Counted from the stretch's first letter, positions 1-8,317 are shown. The stretch: DNA of 64,000 bases from Streptomyces ficellus (GCF_009739905.1 NZ_CP034279.1:3472001-3536000); one strand, 5' to 3'. The notes: generated by a model from the sequence alone, not told the origin. A program made the numbers and translations.

Positions 1-1164
1 CCGGGCGACGGCGGTGTCGGCCGCCCGCGGGTACCGGGCGGCGTACGCCTGCCAGAACCGGGCCACGGCGGTGAACGCGTACGCCCCCTGGAGCATGCCG
101 CCCAGCGGCCGGGGGTCGTCGCGCCAGGGCGCGTAGTACAGCGCGCGGGTCCGGCCCGGCTCGTACAGCGGGCGCAGGTGCAGCAGGGCGCTGAGCTTGC
201 TGTGCTGGAGTTCGTGGACCAGGGTCGCCGCGCACTGGGCGGCCGAGTCGGGCAGGGAGGAGGCCATGCCGCCCACGCCGTGCCCGCTCGTGACGCTGCG
301 GACCCGGAACGGCTCGTGGGGCGGGAGGGGCTGGAGCGAGCGCAGCAGTACGCGGGCGGCGTCGGCGGTCGGCGGGTCGACATCCACCAGCAGGGCGTAC
401 GCCTCGCGCAGCAGCCGGCTCCAGTCCTCGTACGCGGGCGGGGCGAGCCGGCGGGCGGCCCCGTACGGCAGGGGCGCTATCCGGTGGGCGCCCACGTCGT
501 CCACGACGATCCGGTGCGGGCCGCCGGGGGTGAGGGCCACCCGGCGCACGGGCGCCCAGCCGGGCGCGGGCCGGTCAGGGCGTACGGGCAGGGCGGTGCG
601 GCCGCACCGGCCGACGACGCTCACCCTGCCCCCGGACGCCCTGACCACGGCCGTGTCCCACGCGGCGCCGTCCCGGCGGGCCACCGGGAGCCGCGCCAGG
701 CCCAGGGCGGGCAGCCGGACCGCCCCGTGGTGGGCGGGGACGGGGAACGAGAAGGTGAGCCCCGAACGGACGGCGGCGGCCGCCGCCAGGGCGTGGAGGT
801 GTCCGGCGTCCGCCCACAGCGGTGTCTCGGCCCTCGCCGGGGTGCGCAGCCTGGCGAGCAGGCGGTTGAGCCACAGTCCCGTCTCGGGGAGCAGGAGCAG
901 GTCCTCGACGGCCTCGGGGCGGTGGCGCTGGGCGGCGGCGAGGAGGTCCCACGCCCGCTCGGCGGCGGGGAGCGGGCCGGTCACCCCGGGGAGCGGTGCG
1001 AGGGTGTCCATCAGGAGGTCGCACAGCAGCAGGCGGTGGCTGTACTCGGCCCGGGCGAGGACCGTGAGCGTCTCGGGGCCGCCCTCGCCGGCGGCGAGTT
1101 CACGGAACTGGTGTGGTCTCAGGGAATGCCGCGACTCCGCTGCCTGCGGTGGGTCAGGACGCAT
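1..1164 (-). CDS. HExxH-type peptide-modifying enzyme (putative peptide beta-hydroxylase), 3' end outside window
   Basis: The frame is open from an ATG at 1164, with GAGGGA just upstream as ribosome binding site, to the left edge (388 codons seen). So the C-terminus is missing. Residues 317-321 read HELQH, followed by SKL, inside a region that resembles the 'HEXXH motif' family (TIGR04267-like). That family accompanies radical-SAM peptide maturases of the FxsB type and is now regarded as alpha-ketoglutarate-dependent peptide beta-hydroxylases. The gene follows a 59-codon precursor-like gene by 33 bp, so the two are probably cotranscribed and enzyme and substrate. I see the HExxH motif and the gene order. 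The hydroxylase activity is inferred from the family. A partner radical-SAM/SPASM gene would have to lie to the left of the window. Confidence 0.75.
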   Translation of the reverse strand, partial: MRPDPPQAAESRHSLRPHQFRELAAGEGGPETLTVLARAEYSHRLLLCDLLMDTLAPLPGVTGPLPAAERAWDLLAAAQRHRPEAVEDLLLLPETGLWLNRLLARLRTPARAETPLWADAGHLHALAAAAAVRSGLTFSFPVPAHHGAVRLPALGLARLPVARRDGAAWDTAVVRASGGRVSVVGRCGRTALPVRPDRPAPGWAPVRRVALTPGGPHRIVVDDVGAHRIAPLPYGAARRLAPPAYEDWSRLLREAYALLVDVDPPTADAARVLLRSLQPLPPHEPFRVRSVTSGHGVGGMASSLPDSAAQCAATLVHELQHSKLSALLHLRPLYEPGRTRALYYAPWRDDPRPLGGMLQGAYAFTAVARFWQAYAARYPRAADTAVAR

Positions 1165-1197
1165 ACCGTCCCTCGGTGCCGCGGCCCCGCCACCGCA

Positions 1198-1377
1198 TCA
1201 GGCGGTCCAGCTGTTTTCCCCGCCGGGTGACATGCTCCCGGCCGCGCGTCCCGCGTCCGCCAGCAGCCGGGCCTTGGCAACCGCTCTGCTCTCGTCGGGC
1301 CGGGAACGCAACTCCTCCAAGGAGGTGCCCGTGAGGTCGGGCAGGTCCGACGTGATGGCGGTTTCCGGCTTTTCCAC
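1198..1377 (-). CDS. Small RiPP-type precursor peptide (59 aa)
   Basis: A GTG start lies 9 bases after a strong GGGGGAGG ribosome binding site. The product is acidic in its first half (SDLPDLTGTSLEELR at residues 10-24), helical in the middle (AVAKARLLADAGRAAG) and ends in a Gly/Ser-rich tail, SPGGENSWTA. The DL.DLTG.SLEEL block resembles leader regions of FxSxx-COOH precursors. The C-terminus lacks the literal F-x-S-x-x ending and instead has one Trp three residues from the end. The stop lies 33 bp before the HExxH enzyme, which supports a substrate role. The core and its modification are unknown; Trp57 is the obvious aromatic for a cyclophane-type crosslink, but that is inference. Confidence 0.6.
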   Translation of the reverse strand: MEKPETAITSDLPDLTGTSLEELRSRPDESRAVAKARLLADAGRAAGSMSPGGENSWTA

Positions 1378-1530
1378 TGCCGTAGACCTCCCCCGGTGTC
1401 CGAGCGGTGTTCGATCCGCCGCCCTTACATGATGTCCTAAGCACCCACCTCTGGAAACATCCGCTACCGGACAGCCTGCGGCCCGCCGGAGCGGCCGTGG
1501 CCGAATCGCGGAGCCTCAACCACCGTTCTC

Positions 1531-2586
1531 CTACGGCTCGGTGAACCATTCCGGATAGTCCCGGAGCACCTCCAGGAGGTCGTCGAGCGCGGCGGTCCCC
1601 GGGTCCACCAGGGACACCGCCTCCCACAGCCGGGTCAGTCCGTCGCCGAAGGTCACACAGGTGTCGATGAGCCCCAGGATCTCCAGCCGCGTCTCGCCCC
1701 GCCTCGGGACGCTGCCCGCCATCGGACCGGGGAGCAGACCGATGACCTGGCCGCGCGACTCGGGGCGGCGCATCACCTCCACCGCGTCGAGCGCGTCGTG
1801 CAGGCGCCGCTTGTCGGCCAGTTCCAGTTTCCGCCGCGGCCGTGGCACCCCGGCGCTGCCGCCCCGAGTGCGCGCCGCCTCGCCGTCGCCCTCGAACCAG
1901 AGCGACGTGGTGTCGCCGAACGCGCGGCGCAGCGCCTCGGCGAGCGGCCGGGGCGACGTACGCCAGTCCGGGTGCTCGCGCAGCAGGCGCAGCGCCTCGG
2001 CGCTGAACCGGCCGGACCTCATGCCGTTGCGGGCCGTCCCGCCCGGCCCGCACGCGAACAGGGCGTACTGGTCGGCCCGTTGCCGGGGTACGGCGCGGGG
2101 CATCGGGTCCGGCCGGAGGGCGCCGGCCGCGGTGTCGGCGTACGTCTGGCACGCGTCGAGGAGCCACAGCTGGCGCGGGTGGCCGGGGGCGCCGTCCGAG
2201 CGGTAGAGGGCGAGAGCGGCCTCGACGTCCAGGCAGCGCAGGTCGCGCTGGACCGCGTCGGCGAACAGCAGGCGCCGGTTGCGGTCGGCGTCGACCAGCC
2301 CGTGCCCGGACCAGGCGACGAGGAGCCAGTCGCTGCGCTCGTCGGCCAGCTCCCGCGCCAGCACCCGGTGGACGGTGTCCCGGTCGGCCGGCCGGTAGGG
2401 CACGCCGGCGGCGTCGGCGAGCGCCCGGTTGCGGTCGAGCGGTGACAGCAGCAGCGTCACCGCACCCGCGTCCACACCCAGGTCGCGCAGCCACCGCACG
2501 TATCCCAGCGCGTCGTGCACCGGTCCGTCCAGGTCCCAGGCCGACCCCGCCTCGTAGGACTCGACCCCCACCACGAGTGCCCGCAT
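1531..2586 (-). CDS. Caspase-like (peptidase C14) protein with C-terminal effector-associated domain
   Basis: 351 aa from an ATG with a GGGGAGGTG ribosome binding site. Residues 1-240 form a caspase-like fold: the N-terminal strand RALVVGVE, the catalytic His in SGHG (His95) and the catalytic Cys in LLDACQ (Cys146). Residues about 255-351 are a small helical domain, with an LHDALDAVEVMRRPESRGQ start and a GDGLTRLWEAV centre, resembling effector-associated domain 2 (EAD2) of bacterial conflict systems. Such adaptors recruit proteases to NTPase or sensor partners. The gene lies 26 bp after the flavoprotein gene and 153 bp before the RiPP precursor, all on one strand, so one operon is possible. 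Protease activity is inferred from the intact dyad. The EAD2 assignment is less certain than the caspase one. Confidence 0.75.
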   Translation of the reverse strand: MRALVVGVESYEAGSAWDLDGPVHDALGYVRWLRDLGVDAGAVTLLLSPLDRNRALADAAGVPYRPADRDTVHRVLARELADERSDWLLVAWSGHGLVDADRNRRLLFADAVQRDLRCLDVEAALALYRSDGAPGHPRQLWLLDACQTYADTAAGALRPDPMPRAVPRQRADQYALFACGPGGTARNGMRSGRFSAEALRLLREHPDWRTSPRPLAEALRRAFGDTTSLWFEGDGEAARTRGGSAGVPRPRRKLELADKRRLHDALDAVEVMRRPESRGQVIGLLPGPMAGSVPRRGETRLEILGLIDTCVTFGDGLTRLWEAVSLVDPGTAALDDLLEVLRDYPEWFTEP

Positions 2587-2612
2587 CCGCACCTCCCCGG
2601 CCACCGTACGTC

Positions 2613-3140
2613 TCAACTCCCGTGCACCGAACCGATGTCGAGCAGATCGAGTGCCTCCTCCCACCGGAACCCGCCGGACACCGTCTGGTCCCGTTCCCCG
2701 GTGCCGATGCGGACGCCCATCTCCCGCAGCGCGTCCAGGCTGCGCCGGTACGCGGGGTGCGCGGCCTGCGCGGTGCTGAGGCACGGCAGGGCGGCGGTGG
2801 GGACGCCCGTGCCGTACGCCTCGCACAGGATGCCCAGCGCGAGGGTGTCGGACATCCCAGCGGCCCACTTGTTGAGGGTGTTGAACGTGGCGGGGGCGAC
2901 GGCGATGGCGTCCGGGTCGGGCAGCGGCCGGGGGTCGCCCGGGCGGCGCCAGGCGGAACGGATCGGGTACCCGGTCCGCGCCTCGACGGCGGCCGCGTCG
3001 ATGAACCCCATCGCGTGCGGCGTCGCCACCACCCCCACGTCCCAACCCCGGTCCTGCGCGGCGGTGATGAGGGTGCCGACGTCACCGGCGACCCCGGCGG
3101 CGCAGACGACGACGTACAGGAAGGACTTCCGCTGGGACAC
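2613..3140 (-). CDS. Flavoprotein of the HFCD (phosphopantothenoylcysteine decarboxylase-like) family
   Basis: Residues near the start read YVVVCAAGVAGDV, the N-terminal beta strand and phosphate-binding turn of homo-oligomeric flavin-containing Cys decarboxylases. Later come the conserved-looking DAIAVAPATFNTLNKWAAGMSD (split by the family's PAT.NT..K.A.G..D signature) and a PTAALPCLS segment. I chose the GTG at 3140 (175 aa), which has GGAG about six bases upstream and starts right before the first strand. A longer reading from an ATG at 3227 would add 29 unconserved-looking residues. These proteins oxidatively decarboxylate C-terminal cysteines in lantibiotics or coenzyme A precursors. Its place upstream of the caspase and RiPP genes hints at a peptide substrate, but its reaction here is unknown. 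Confidence 0.7.
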   Translation of the reverse strand: MSQRKSFLYVVVCAAGVAGDVGTLITAAQDRGWDVGVVATPHAMGFIDAAAVEARTGYPIRSAWRRPGDPRPLPDPDAIAVAPATFNTLNKWAAGMSDTLALGILCEAYGTGVPTAALPCLSTAQAAHPAYRRSLDALREMGVRIGTGERDQTVSGGFRWEEALDLLDIGSVHGS

Positions 3141-3283
3141 GAGGGGCTCCAAGGGCAAGATCGACGGTGGCGCGGTGGGAGCGGCCGGCGGTAGGTACCC
3201 TGAGCGCGTCGCGGACTCTCCCATCACCTGGACCGTACGGCGCAGTTGGCCGGTCCGGGTGGTGGTCGATCGGAATCAGGCAG

Positions 3284-4414
3284 GTGCACAGGGTGCTGGT
3301 GGCGGATCGGTACCGGTTGGAGTCGCCCATCGGCCGCGGCGCGATGGGCGAGGTCTGGCGCGCCACGGACGAGGTGCTGGGCCGGCCGGTGGCCATGAAG
3401 CTGCTCCTGGGGGACGACTCGGACTCCCAGACGGCGGCCCGGTTCCGGCTGGAGGGGCAGACCGCCGCCCGGCTGAGCCACCCGCACGTGGTGGCCGTCT
3501 TCGACTTCGGGGCCTGGGAGGGCCGTTTCTACCTGGTCATGGAGCTGGTCGAGGGGCGCAGCCTGGCCCAGGAGCTGGCCGCGGCCGGCTCGCTCCCGGC
3601 GGCCCGGGTGGCGGCCGTCGCCGCGCAGACCGCGGCGGGGCTGGCGTCGGCGCACCGGCAGGGCATCGTGCACCGGGACATCAAGCCCGGGAACCTGATG
3701 TCGGACGCGGACGGGACGGTGAAGCTCGGCGACTTCGGCATCGCGCGGTTCGTGGACGACCCGGCCGCGGCGCTGACCCAGGCCGGGCAGATCGTCGGCA
3801 CCAGCCTGTACCTGGCGCCGGAGCGGGCGCTGGGGCAGCCGGCCGGGCCGGGGTCGGACGTGTACTCGCTCGGGTGCGTGCTGTACCAACTGCTCACCGG
3901 GCGGCCGCCGTTCCACGCCGACACCGCGACGGCGATCCTCTACCAGCACATCGACACCCCGCCGGTGCCGCCGCTGCGGCTCGGGGTGGACGTGCCGCCC
4001 GCGTTCGAGAACTACCTGCTGGGGATGCTCGCGAAGCAGCCGGAGGAGCGGCCCTCGGCGCAGGAGGTCGCCGACTGGTTCGCCTCGGGCGCCTGGCAGG
4101 GGCGTACGCAGTCGCTCCCCGCCCCCGCGCCGGCGCCCGTCCCGGCCCCCGCCCCCGTCCCTGCGCCGCTGCCGGCGACTGCGCCCACGTACATGCTCCC
4201 GGACGCCCCGCGCCGGAGCCGCCGCGCCGTGCCCGCGACGCGCACGGGCGGCGCCCGCCAGTTCGTCAGCCGGCGTCCGCGGGTGGCGAGCCTGATCGCG
4301 GGCAGCGTGGCGTTCTTCGCGGCGGTGCTGATCGGCATGGCGCTGTTCTCACCCGACTCCACCTCGGCGGAGACGCCCCAGGTGGAGATCGGCGACACCC
4401 TGAGCGGCGACTGA
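3284..4414 (+). CDS. Membrane-anchored serine/threonine protein kinase (Hanks type)
   Basis: Counting from the GTG at 3284 (376 aa), the kinase domain spans about residues 8-280: glycine loop GRGAMGEV, catalytic Lys39 in VAMK, HRDIKPGN at 130-137, DFGIA at 150-154 and an APERA segment at the end of the activation loop. A Pro/Ala linker follows (about 290-325), then one membrane segment (ASLIAGSVAFFAAVLIGMAL) and a short acidic extracytoplasmic tail of about 20 residues with no PASTA domains. The start is uncertain: GTGs at 3284, 3293 and 3299 are all possible, and an upstream ATG in frame at 3167 would run through the divergent promoter. The ligand and targets are unknown; the short outer tail argues against cell-wall sensing by PASTA repeats. 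Confidence 0.9.
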   Translation: MHRVLVADRYRLESPIGRGAMGEVWRATDEVLGRPVAMKLLLGDDSDSQTAARFRLEGQTAARLSHPHVVAVFDFGAWEGRFYLVMELVEGRSLAQELAAAGSLPAARVAAVAAQTAAGLASAHRQGIVHRDIKPGNLMSDADGTVKLGDFGIARFVDDPAAALTQAGQIVGTSLYLAPERALGQPAGPGSDVYSLGCVLYQLLTGRPPFHADTATAILYQHIDTPPVPPLRLGVDVPPAFENYLLGMLAKQPEERPSAQEVADWFASGAWQGRTQSLPAPAPAPVPAPAPVPAPLPATAPTYMLPDAPRRSRRAVPATRTGGARQFVSRRPRVASLIAGSVAFFAAVLIGMALFSPDSTSAETPQVEIGDTLSGD

Positions 4415-4460
4415 CCGCCAGGGCGCCGCGCCCCCGTTGTGGGCAGTCGTTCCGCAGGGC

Positions 4461-4506
4461 GATGGGGGTCCCCCCTGCTCGAGCGAAGCCGAGAGCTTGG
4501 GGGAGG
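4461..4506. repeat. Dispersed Streptomyces-type hairpin element; gap 4415-4766
   Basis: The stretch combines GGGGGTCCCCCC with a stem-loop whose arms are CCCCC..GCTC and GAGC..GGGGG around the loop gagcgaagccga. From memory, this hairpin recurs in many Streptomyces intergenic regions. It lies between two convergent genes, the kinase and the glyoxalase-fold protein, where a bidirectional terminator would be expected. There is no T-tract, as is usual for high-GC actinomycetes. The rest of the gap 4415-4766 is GC-rich and I see no gene in it. Confidence 0.6.
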
Positions 4507-4766
4507 GTGGGCACAACGGACCGGCGGGGTGCCTGTTCCCGGTTCGCCCGGTGGGCGGTGCGGATACGCACGGTGGGGTGGGGCGTGGCCCCTCCGGGCT
4601 CACCTCCTCGGGGCCGGCGGCCCTGGGTCACGCGTCAGGGAACCCCGCCGAAGCCGCCAGCCCCTGCGGGGGCGACCCTGCGCGGCCCCACCCCGGCCGG
4701 ATGCCGGGTGCGGGGCGTGGATGGGAGGGGCACGACCCCGCCCCGGGTCGGAGGCCGCGCTGGGTG

Positions 4767-5561
4767 TCAGGCGTCGGTCATCGTCGGCATGTCGCCTTCC
4801 GTGGTGGTGAGGTCGATGACCGAGAAGACCGCGCCCGCCGGGTCGGTCAGGACGGCGAAGCGGCCGAAGGGGCTGCTCATGGGGCCGAAGCGGAGGACGC
4901 CGCCGAGGTCGGTGGCCTTGGCGACGGCGGCGTCGCAGTCGGGAACGGCGAAGTAGACGTTGATGTGGGGCGGGATCTCCGCGGGGAACGACTCGTCCAT
5001 CTCCAGGCGGCCCAGCGCCGGCTGGTCGCCGAGGTTGTAGACGCGGAAGTCCATGTCGGGGTGGTGCATGGTCTGCGTGCGGTAGGGGAACACCGCGGGG
5101 AAGAAGTCGTCGGACTTCTGCGGCTCCCGGGTGTAGACCTCCGCCCAGCAGTAGGCGCCGGTCGCGCCCATGGACTGGAAGCCCTCGTGGGTGCCCGCCT
5201 GCCAGACGCCGAAGACGACGCCGCCGGGGTCGCGGGCCAGCACCATGGTGCCGAAGTCGGCGACCCGCATCGGCTCCATGAGGATCTCGCCGCCGTTGTC
5301 GCGGATCTTCTGCGCGGTGGCCGCGGCGTCGGGCGAGGCGAGGTAGAGGCACCAGGCGGACTGTCCCTCGGCCCCGGGCATGGGCGGCACGATGGCGGCC
5401 ACGGCCTTGCCGTCGTGGGACGCTTCCGTGTAGTTGCCGAACTCGGTCGCCGACTCGCCGAACGTCCAGCCCAGTACCTCGCCGTAGAAGCGCTTCGCGC
5501 CGTCGAGGTCGCCGAACATCGCGTCCGCCCAGCACGGCATGCCTTCGGGTTGTACGGCCAT
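4767..5561 (-). CDS. Glyoxalase-fold (VOC family) protein with two domains
   Basis: 264 aa from the ATG at 5561, preceded by AGGGACGG. Two repeats of the vicinal-oxygen-chelate fold are visible. The first starts MPCWADAMFGDLDGAKRFYG and ends DPGGVVFGVWQ; the second starts GAYCWAEVYT and ends DPAGAVFSVIDL. The W-x-(D/E)-(A/V) entry and the DP.G..F exit are typical of the Streptomyces hydroxylase or 'CFP30B-like' members. The substrate cannot be read from sequence; members bind antibiotics, aldehydes or nothing known. An in-frame extension to 5744 is open but lacks a ribosome binding site, and the family starts at about the chosen Met. It is convergent with the kinase gene. Confidence 0.85.
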   Translation of the reverse strand: MAVQPEGMPCWADAMFGDLDGAKRFYGEVLGWTFGESATEFGNYTEASHDGKAVAAIVPPMPGAEGQSAWCLYLASPDAAATAQKIRDNGGEILMEPMRVADFGTMVLARDPGGVVFGVWQAGTHEGFQSMGATGAYCWAEVYTREPQKSDDFFPAVFPYRTQTMHHPDMDFRVYNLGDQPALGRLEMDESFPAEIPPHINVYFAVPDCDAAVAKATDLGGVLRFGPMSSPFGRFAVLTDPAGAVFSVIDLTTTEGDMPTMTDA

Positions 5562-5706
5562 GATTCCGTCCCTGTTCCGCTCGGTGCCACCAGAAAAAGC
5601 TGTCCGGTTTGACACGCTAGCGAGCGATTCGTCCATCCGCTCGCCGAAACGAGTCGGGGCGAACGATTCAGGACGACCGCCGAAAGTCGGCTCCACCTCG
5701 GCCCAC

Positions 5707-5771
5707 GTCACGTGACGAGGTGTCATAATGCGAACGTAGCCCATCGTGCATCCCCCGTCGCGATGGGCTAC
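5707..5771. promoter_or_regulatory. Palindromes in the 443-bp divergent gap before the XRE gene
   Basis: The gap 5562-6004 lies between the divergent VOC and XRE genes. It contains the palindrome GTCACGTGAC (5707-5716) and an 11-bp perfect inverted repeat, GTAGCCCATCG at 5736-5746 and CGATGGGCTAC at 5761-5771, separated by 14 bases. These could be operators for the XRE regulator or a transcript hairpin. No convincing gene was seen here; one 70-codon open frame on the minus strand lacks a ribosome binding site and coding character. Confidence 0.4.
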
Positions 5772-6004
5772 ACCTCTGTCCGGTCACCTGCCGTGCGGGC
5801 ATTCCACGGGCAAGGGACTCCCCTCGCGGCCCCCTGCCCGTGTTTTTTCGAGTTAACAGTGACGTAGAGTGGTTGCGCAAGTCCGATTGTGGCGCCGGAG
5901 AGGATCACCCACTTTGTCGCTGATGCAAAGACGTCAACGTTCTGGGTGGATTACAGTACGAGCCCGCTGACCGAACCCAGACACCGCGCAACGTGGGGAC
6001 CCCG

Positions 6005-6496
6005 ATGGACAACGGCGAAGAGCGCACCGGCGAGCAGCATCCGCCGGACCGGCGCGCGCCCGAACTGCGGACGTTGCAGCAGAAGGTCGAGTACATGGTC
6101 GAGAAGACGTTCCCGGGCCAGAAGATCTCGGGCCGGGTCTTCGCCGATCTGGTGAAGCAGCGCGGCGGGTCCCTCTCCCACAGCTACTTCTCCAACATCC
6201 TCGCCGGGAAGGTCACTCACCCCTCCGAGGACATCCTCAAGGCGCTGGGCCTGGGCTTCGGCGTCGACTGGCGCTTCTTCAAGGACGAGTCGGACGTCGT
6301 CGACGACGTCGTCGCCGGCCTGCAGTTCCTCGCGAAGCGGCGCACCGGCGACATCAGCGGGGTCGCCGCGCGCGGCAACGACGAGGAGGGGCTCCCGGCC
6401 GAGTTGCTGGAGTTCGCCCTGTCGCTGCTGGAGGAGACCAAGCACAAGGGTCCGGACCGGGACGCGAGCCGGGGACGGTCGCCGGAGGACCGGTAA
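6005..6496 (+). CDS. XRE-family helix-turn-helix regulator
   Basis: 163 aa. I chose the ATG at 6005, with GGGGA five bases upstream; a GTG at 5993 would add four residues. Residues about 20-90 contain a Cro/C1-type helix-turn-helix: FADLVKQRGGSLSHSYFSNILAGKVTHPSEDILKAL (split here as recognition segment LSHSYFSNILAGK followed by PSEDILKALGLGFGV). A LLEFALSLLEE helix ends the protein. It is followed after 31 bp by an ImmA/IrrE-like metallopeptidase gene. In mobile elements such as ICEBs1 an XRE repressor is cleaved by such a peptidase, so this protein may be the substrate. That link is inference from gene order. Confidence 0.85.
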   Translation: MDNGEERTGEQHPPDRRAPELRTLQQKVEYMVEKTFPGQKISGRVFADLVKQRGGSLSHSYFSNILAGKVTHPSEDILKALGLGFGVDWRFFKDESDVVDDVVAGLQFLAKRRTGDISGVAARGNDEEGLPAELLEFALSLLEETKHKGPDRDASRGRSPEDR

Positions 6497-6527
6497 ACTC
6501 GGGGCATCCCGAGGGCAAGAGGCGTCC

Positions 6528-7076
6528 ATGTCCATGCGCGAGCTGCGGAAAGAGTGCGAAGCCGGACTCGCCGACCTGCCCATCCCGGCCCCTTTCACCA
6601 TCGAGGGCCTGGTCGCCAACATGGAGGCCGCCCGGGGCCGCACGATCGTGCTGCGCGAACTGCCCGACCGCCTGGCGCGCGTCAACGCCGCCTGCGGGCT
6701 GCGCCTCACCTCCGGCACGACCAGCTTCGTCCTGTACCGCCGGCGCCCCACCGCGTACCAGACGCAGCACGTCATCCTGCACGAGCTGTGCCACGAGTGG
6801 TTCGACCACGGCACGTCCCTGGACGCGGCCCAACTGCGGCGCCTGCTCCCGGTGTTCGACACCTCACTGATCTCGCGGATGCTCGGGCCGGACGCCACCG
6901 TGCAGGCGCGCGCGCAGTACGACACGCACGACGAGCGGGTGGCCGAATTCGGCGCCTCGCTCATACCCCGGATGGCGCGGGACGTGACCAGTGATGACAT
7001 GGTGGGGCGACTCGCCAACTCCCTGTCGCGGCCCGTCGCCCACCGGCGTCGCGGGCTGTTCCGCCGCAACCGCTAG
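6528..7076 (+). CDS. ImmA/IrrE-like metallopeptidase
   Basis: 182 aa from an ATG preceded by AAGAGG. Residues 85-89 read HELCH, followed by EWFDH, the zinc-binding HExxH with the nearby acidic/His residues seen in the M78 (ImmA/IrrE) family. An N-terminal helical part and a Leu-rich C-terminal part flank it, and the protein ends in a basic tail (RRRGLFRRNR). It lies in a four-gene cassette with an XRE regulator upstream and two membrane proteins downstream. The family cleaves repressors under stress; the target here is not shown. Similar actinobacterial proteins are often labelled 'toxin', for which I see no evidence. Confidence 0.75.
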   Translation: MSMRELRKECEAGLADLPIPAPFTIEGLVANMEAARGRTIVLRELPDRLARVNAACGLRLTSGTTSFVLYRRRPTAYQTQHVILHELCHEWFDHGTSLDAAQLRRLLPVFDTSLISRMLGPDATVQARAQYDTHDERVAEFGASLIPRMARDVTSDDMVGRLANSLSRPVAHRRRGLFRRNR

Positions 7077-7090
7077 GACCGAGGACCTCC

Positions 7091-8317
7091 TTGAGCGCGC
7101 TCGACGCCGCCGGCTACCTCATAGCCGGCCTGATGACCGCCGTCGCCCTGTGGCGCATGCCGGCCGCCCTGTGGGGCGACGAGGAGGACCGGCGCCGACG
7201 GGCGCTGTGGGGGTGTTACGCGGGGTTCGCCGCCGCCCTGTGGACGAAGACGGAGGCCGTGCGCACCGGGCTCAACAACAGCCCCGTCGTCGACCTCGCC
7301 GTCCTCATCAAGCACTACACGTCGACGATCGCGATCCTCGCCATCCTCAGCTACATCGTCGCCATCTACGGCCACTACCCGGCGGACGGCACGGTGCCGC
7401 GGCACGTGCGGTTCGCGCGGTTGGTGCAGCAGGTGGCGGCGAAGGCGTCCGTCGCGACGCTGGTGCTGCTGACCGTGCTGTTCTTCACGGTCGTCGACCG
7501 GTCGGTGCCCTCCGACCGGTTCGTCTCCGACCACGCCGGGCAGTGGGGGGCCACGCTCTACATGAGCGTGTTCTACCTGTACCTGGGCGCCGCGTCCGCC
7601 GTCTGCGCCTACCAGTGGGCGCTGGCGACCGGCAACGCGCGGCTGCGGCACCTGCGGGCCGGGCTCGGCATGATGACCGCCGCGATGTTCATCGGCGTCG
7701 CCTACACCGTCAGCCGGACCCTGTTCCTGTGGGCCAGCGTGCTGCACCACCCCAGCCGCTCCTTCGCCCAGACCTTCGACAAGGCCACCGAACTGGCGCA
7801 GGTGGTGCTGTTCGCGCTCTTCGCGGTGGGCGCGTCCATCCCCGCGTTCAGCAAGGGCTGGCGGCGGGTGAAGCTGTGGCGGGCCCAGGTGCGGCTGCAC
7901 CCGCTGTGGCACGCGCTGATGACGGCCTTCCCCGACCAGCCCTTCGAGCCGCCGGCCCCGCTCGCACGGGAGCTGACCCGGTTCGACACCCCCGCCGACC
8001 TGCGGGTCGACCGCTGGGCCGCGGACATCGCCGACGCGGTCGAGAAACTGCGGCACTACGTCCCCGACGGCCTCGTCGGCGCCGCCACGTCCCTGGCGGG
8101 CGGGCCGGGGCCGCTCGCCGACGCGTACTGGATCAAGGCGGCGCTGGCCGCCAAGGCGGACGGCGCGCCCGCCGGCAAGGCCGCGGCCGTCGAGCAGAAG
8201 CACGCCACCGACCAGGACGACGAGGTGGCGTGGCTGGTGCGGGTGGCGGACGCGTACCGCAAGGCCGACGGCGACCGGGCGCGCGGCCTCCTGGTGTCCC
8301 TGGAGAGCACCGCATGA
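7091..8317 (+). CDS. Multi-pass membrane protein, MAB_1171c-like putative transporter
   Basis: 408 aa from a TTG start with GAGGA upstream. Residues 1-260 show about seven hydrophobic segments, for example YLIAGLMTAVALWRM, STIAILAILSYIVAIYG and VATLVLLTVLFFTVV. Residues 260-408 are soluble and contain LHPLWHALMTAFPDQPF and a Pro/Asp-rich stretch. This layout matches the MAB_1171c family, often found beside XRE regulators and small peptidases in actinobacteria. No transport substrate is known, and the large cytoplasmic tail suggests a signalling role instead. Its stop overlaps the next start (ATGA). Confidence 0.75.
   Translation: MSALDAAGYLIAGLMTAVALWRMPAALWGDEEDRRRRALWGCYAGFAAALWTKTEAVRTGLNNSPVVDLAVLIKHYTSTIAILAILSYIVAIYGHYPADGTVPRHVRFARLVQQVAAKASVATLVLLTVLFFTVVDRSVPSDRFVSDHAGQWGATLYMSVFYLYLGAASAVCAYQWALATGNARLRHLRAGLGMMTAAMFIGVAYTVSRTLFLWASVLHHPSRSFAQTFDKATELAQVVLFALFAVGASIPAFSKGWRRVKLWRAQVRLHPLWHALMTAFPDQPFEPPAPLARELTRFDTPADLRVDRWAADIADAVEKLRHYVPDGLVGAATSLAGGPGPLADAYWIKAALAAKADGAPAGKAAAVEQKHATDQDDEVAWLVRVADAYRKADGDRARGLLVSLESTA

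Noticed and set aside
1198..1377. Classical FxSxx-COOH precursor
   Set aside because: The C-terminus is NSWTA with no Phe-x-Ser-x-x, so the classical label does not fit even though the leader is similar.
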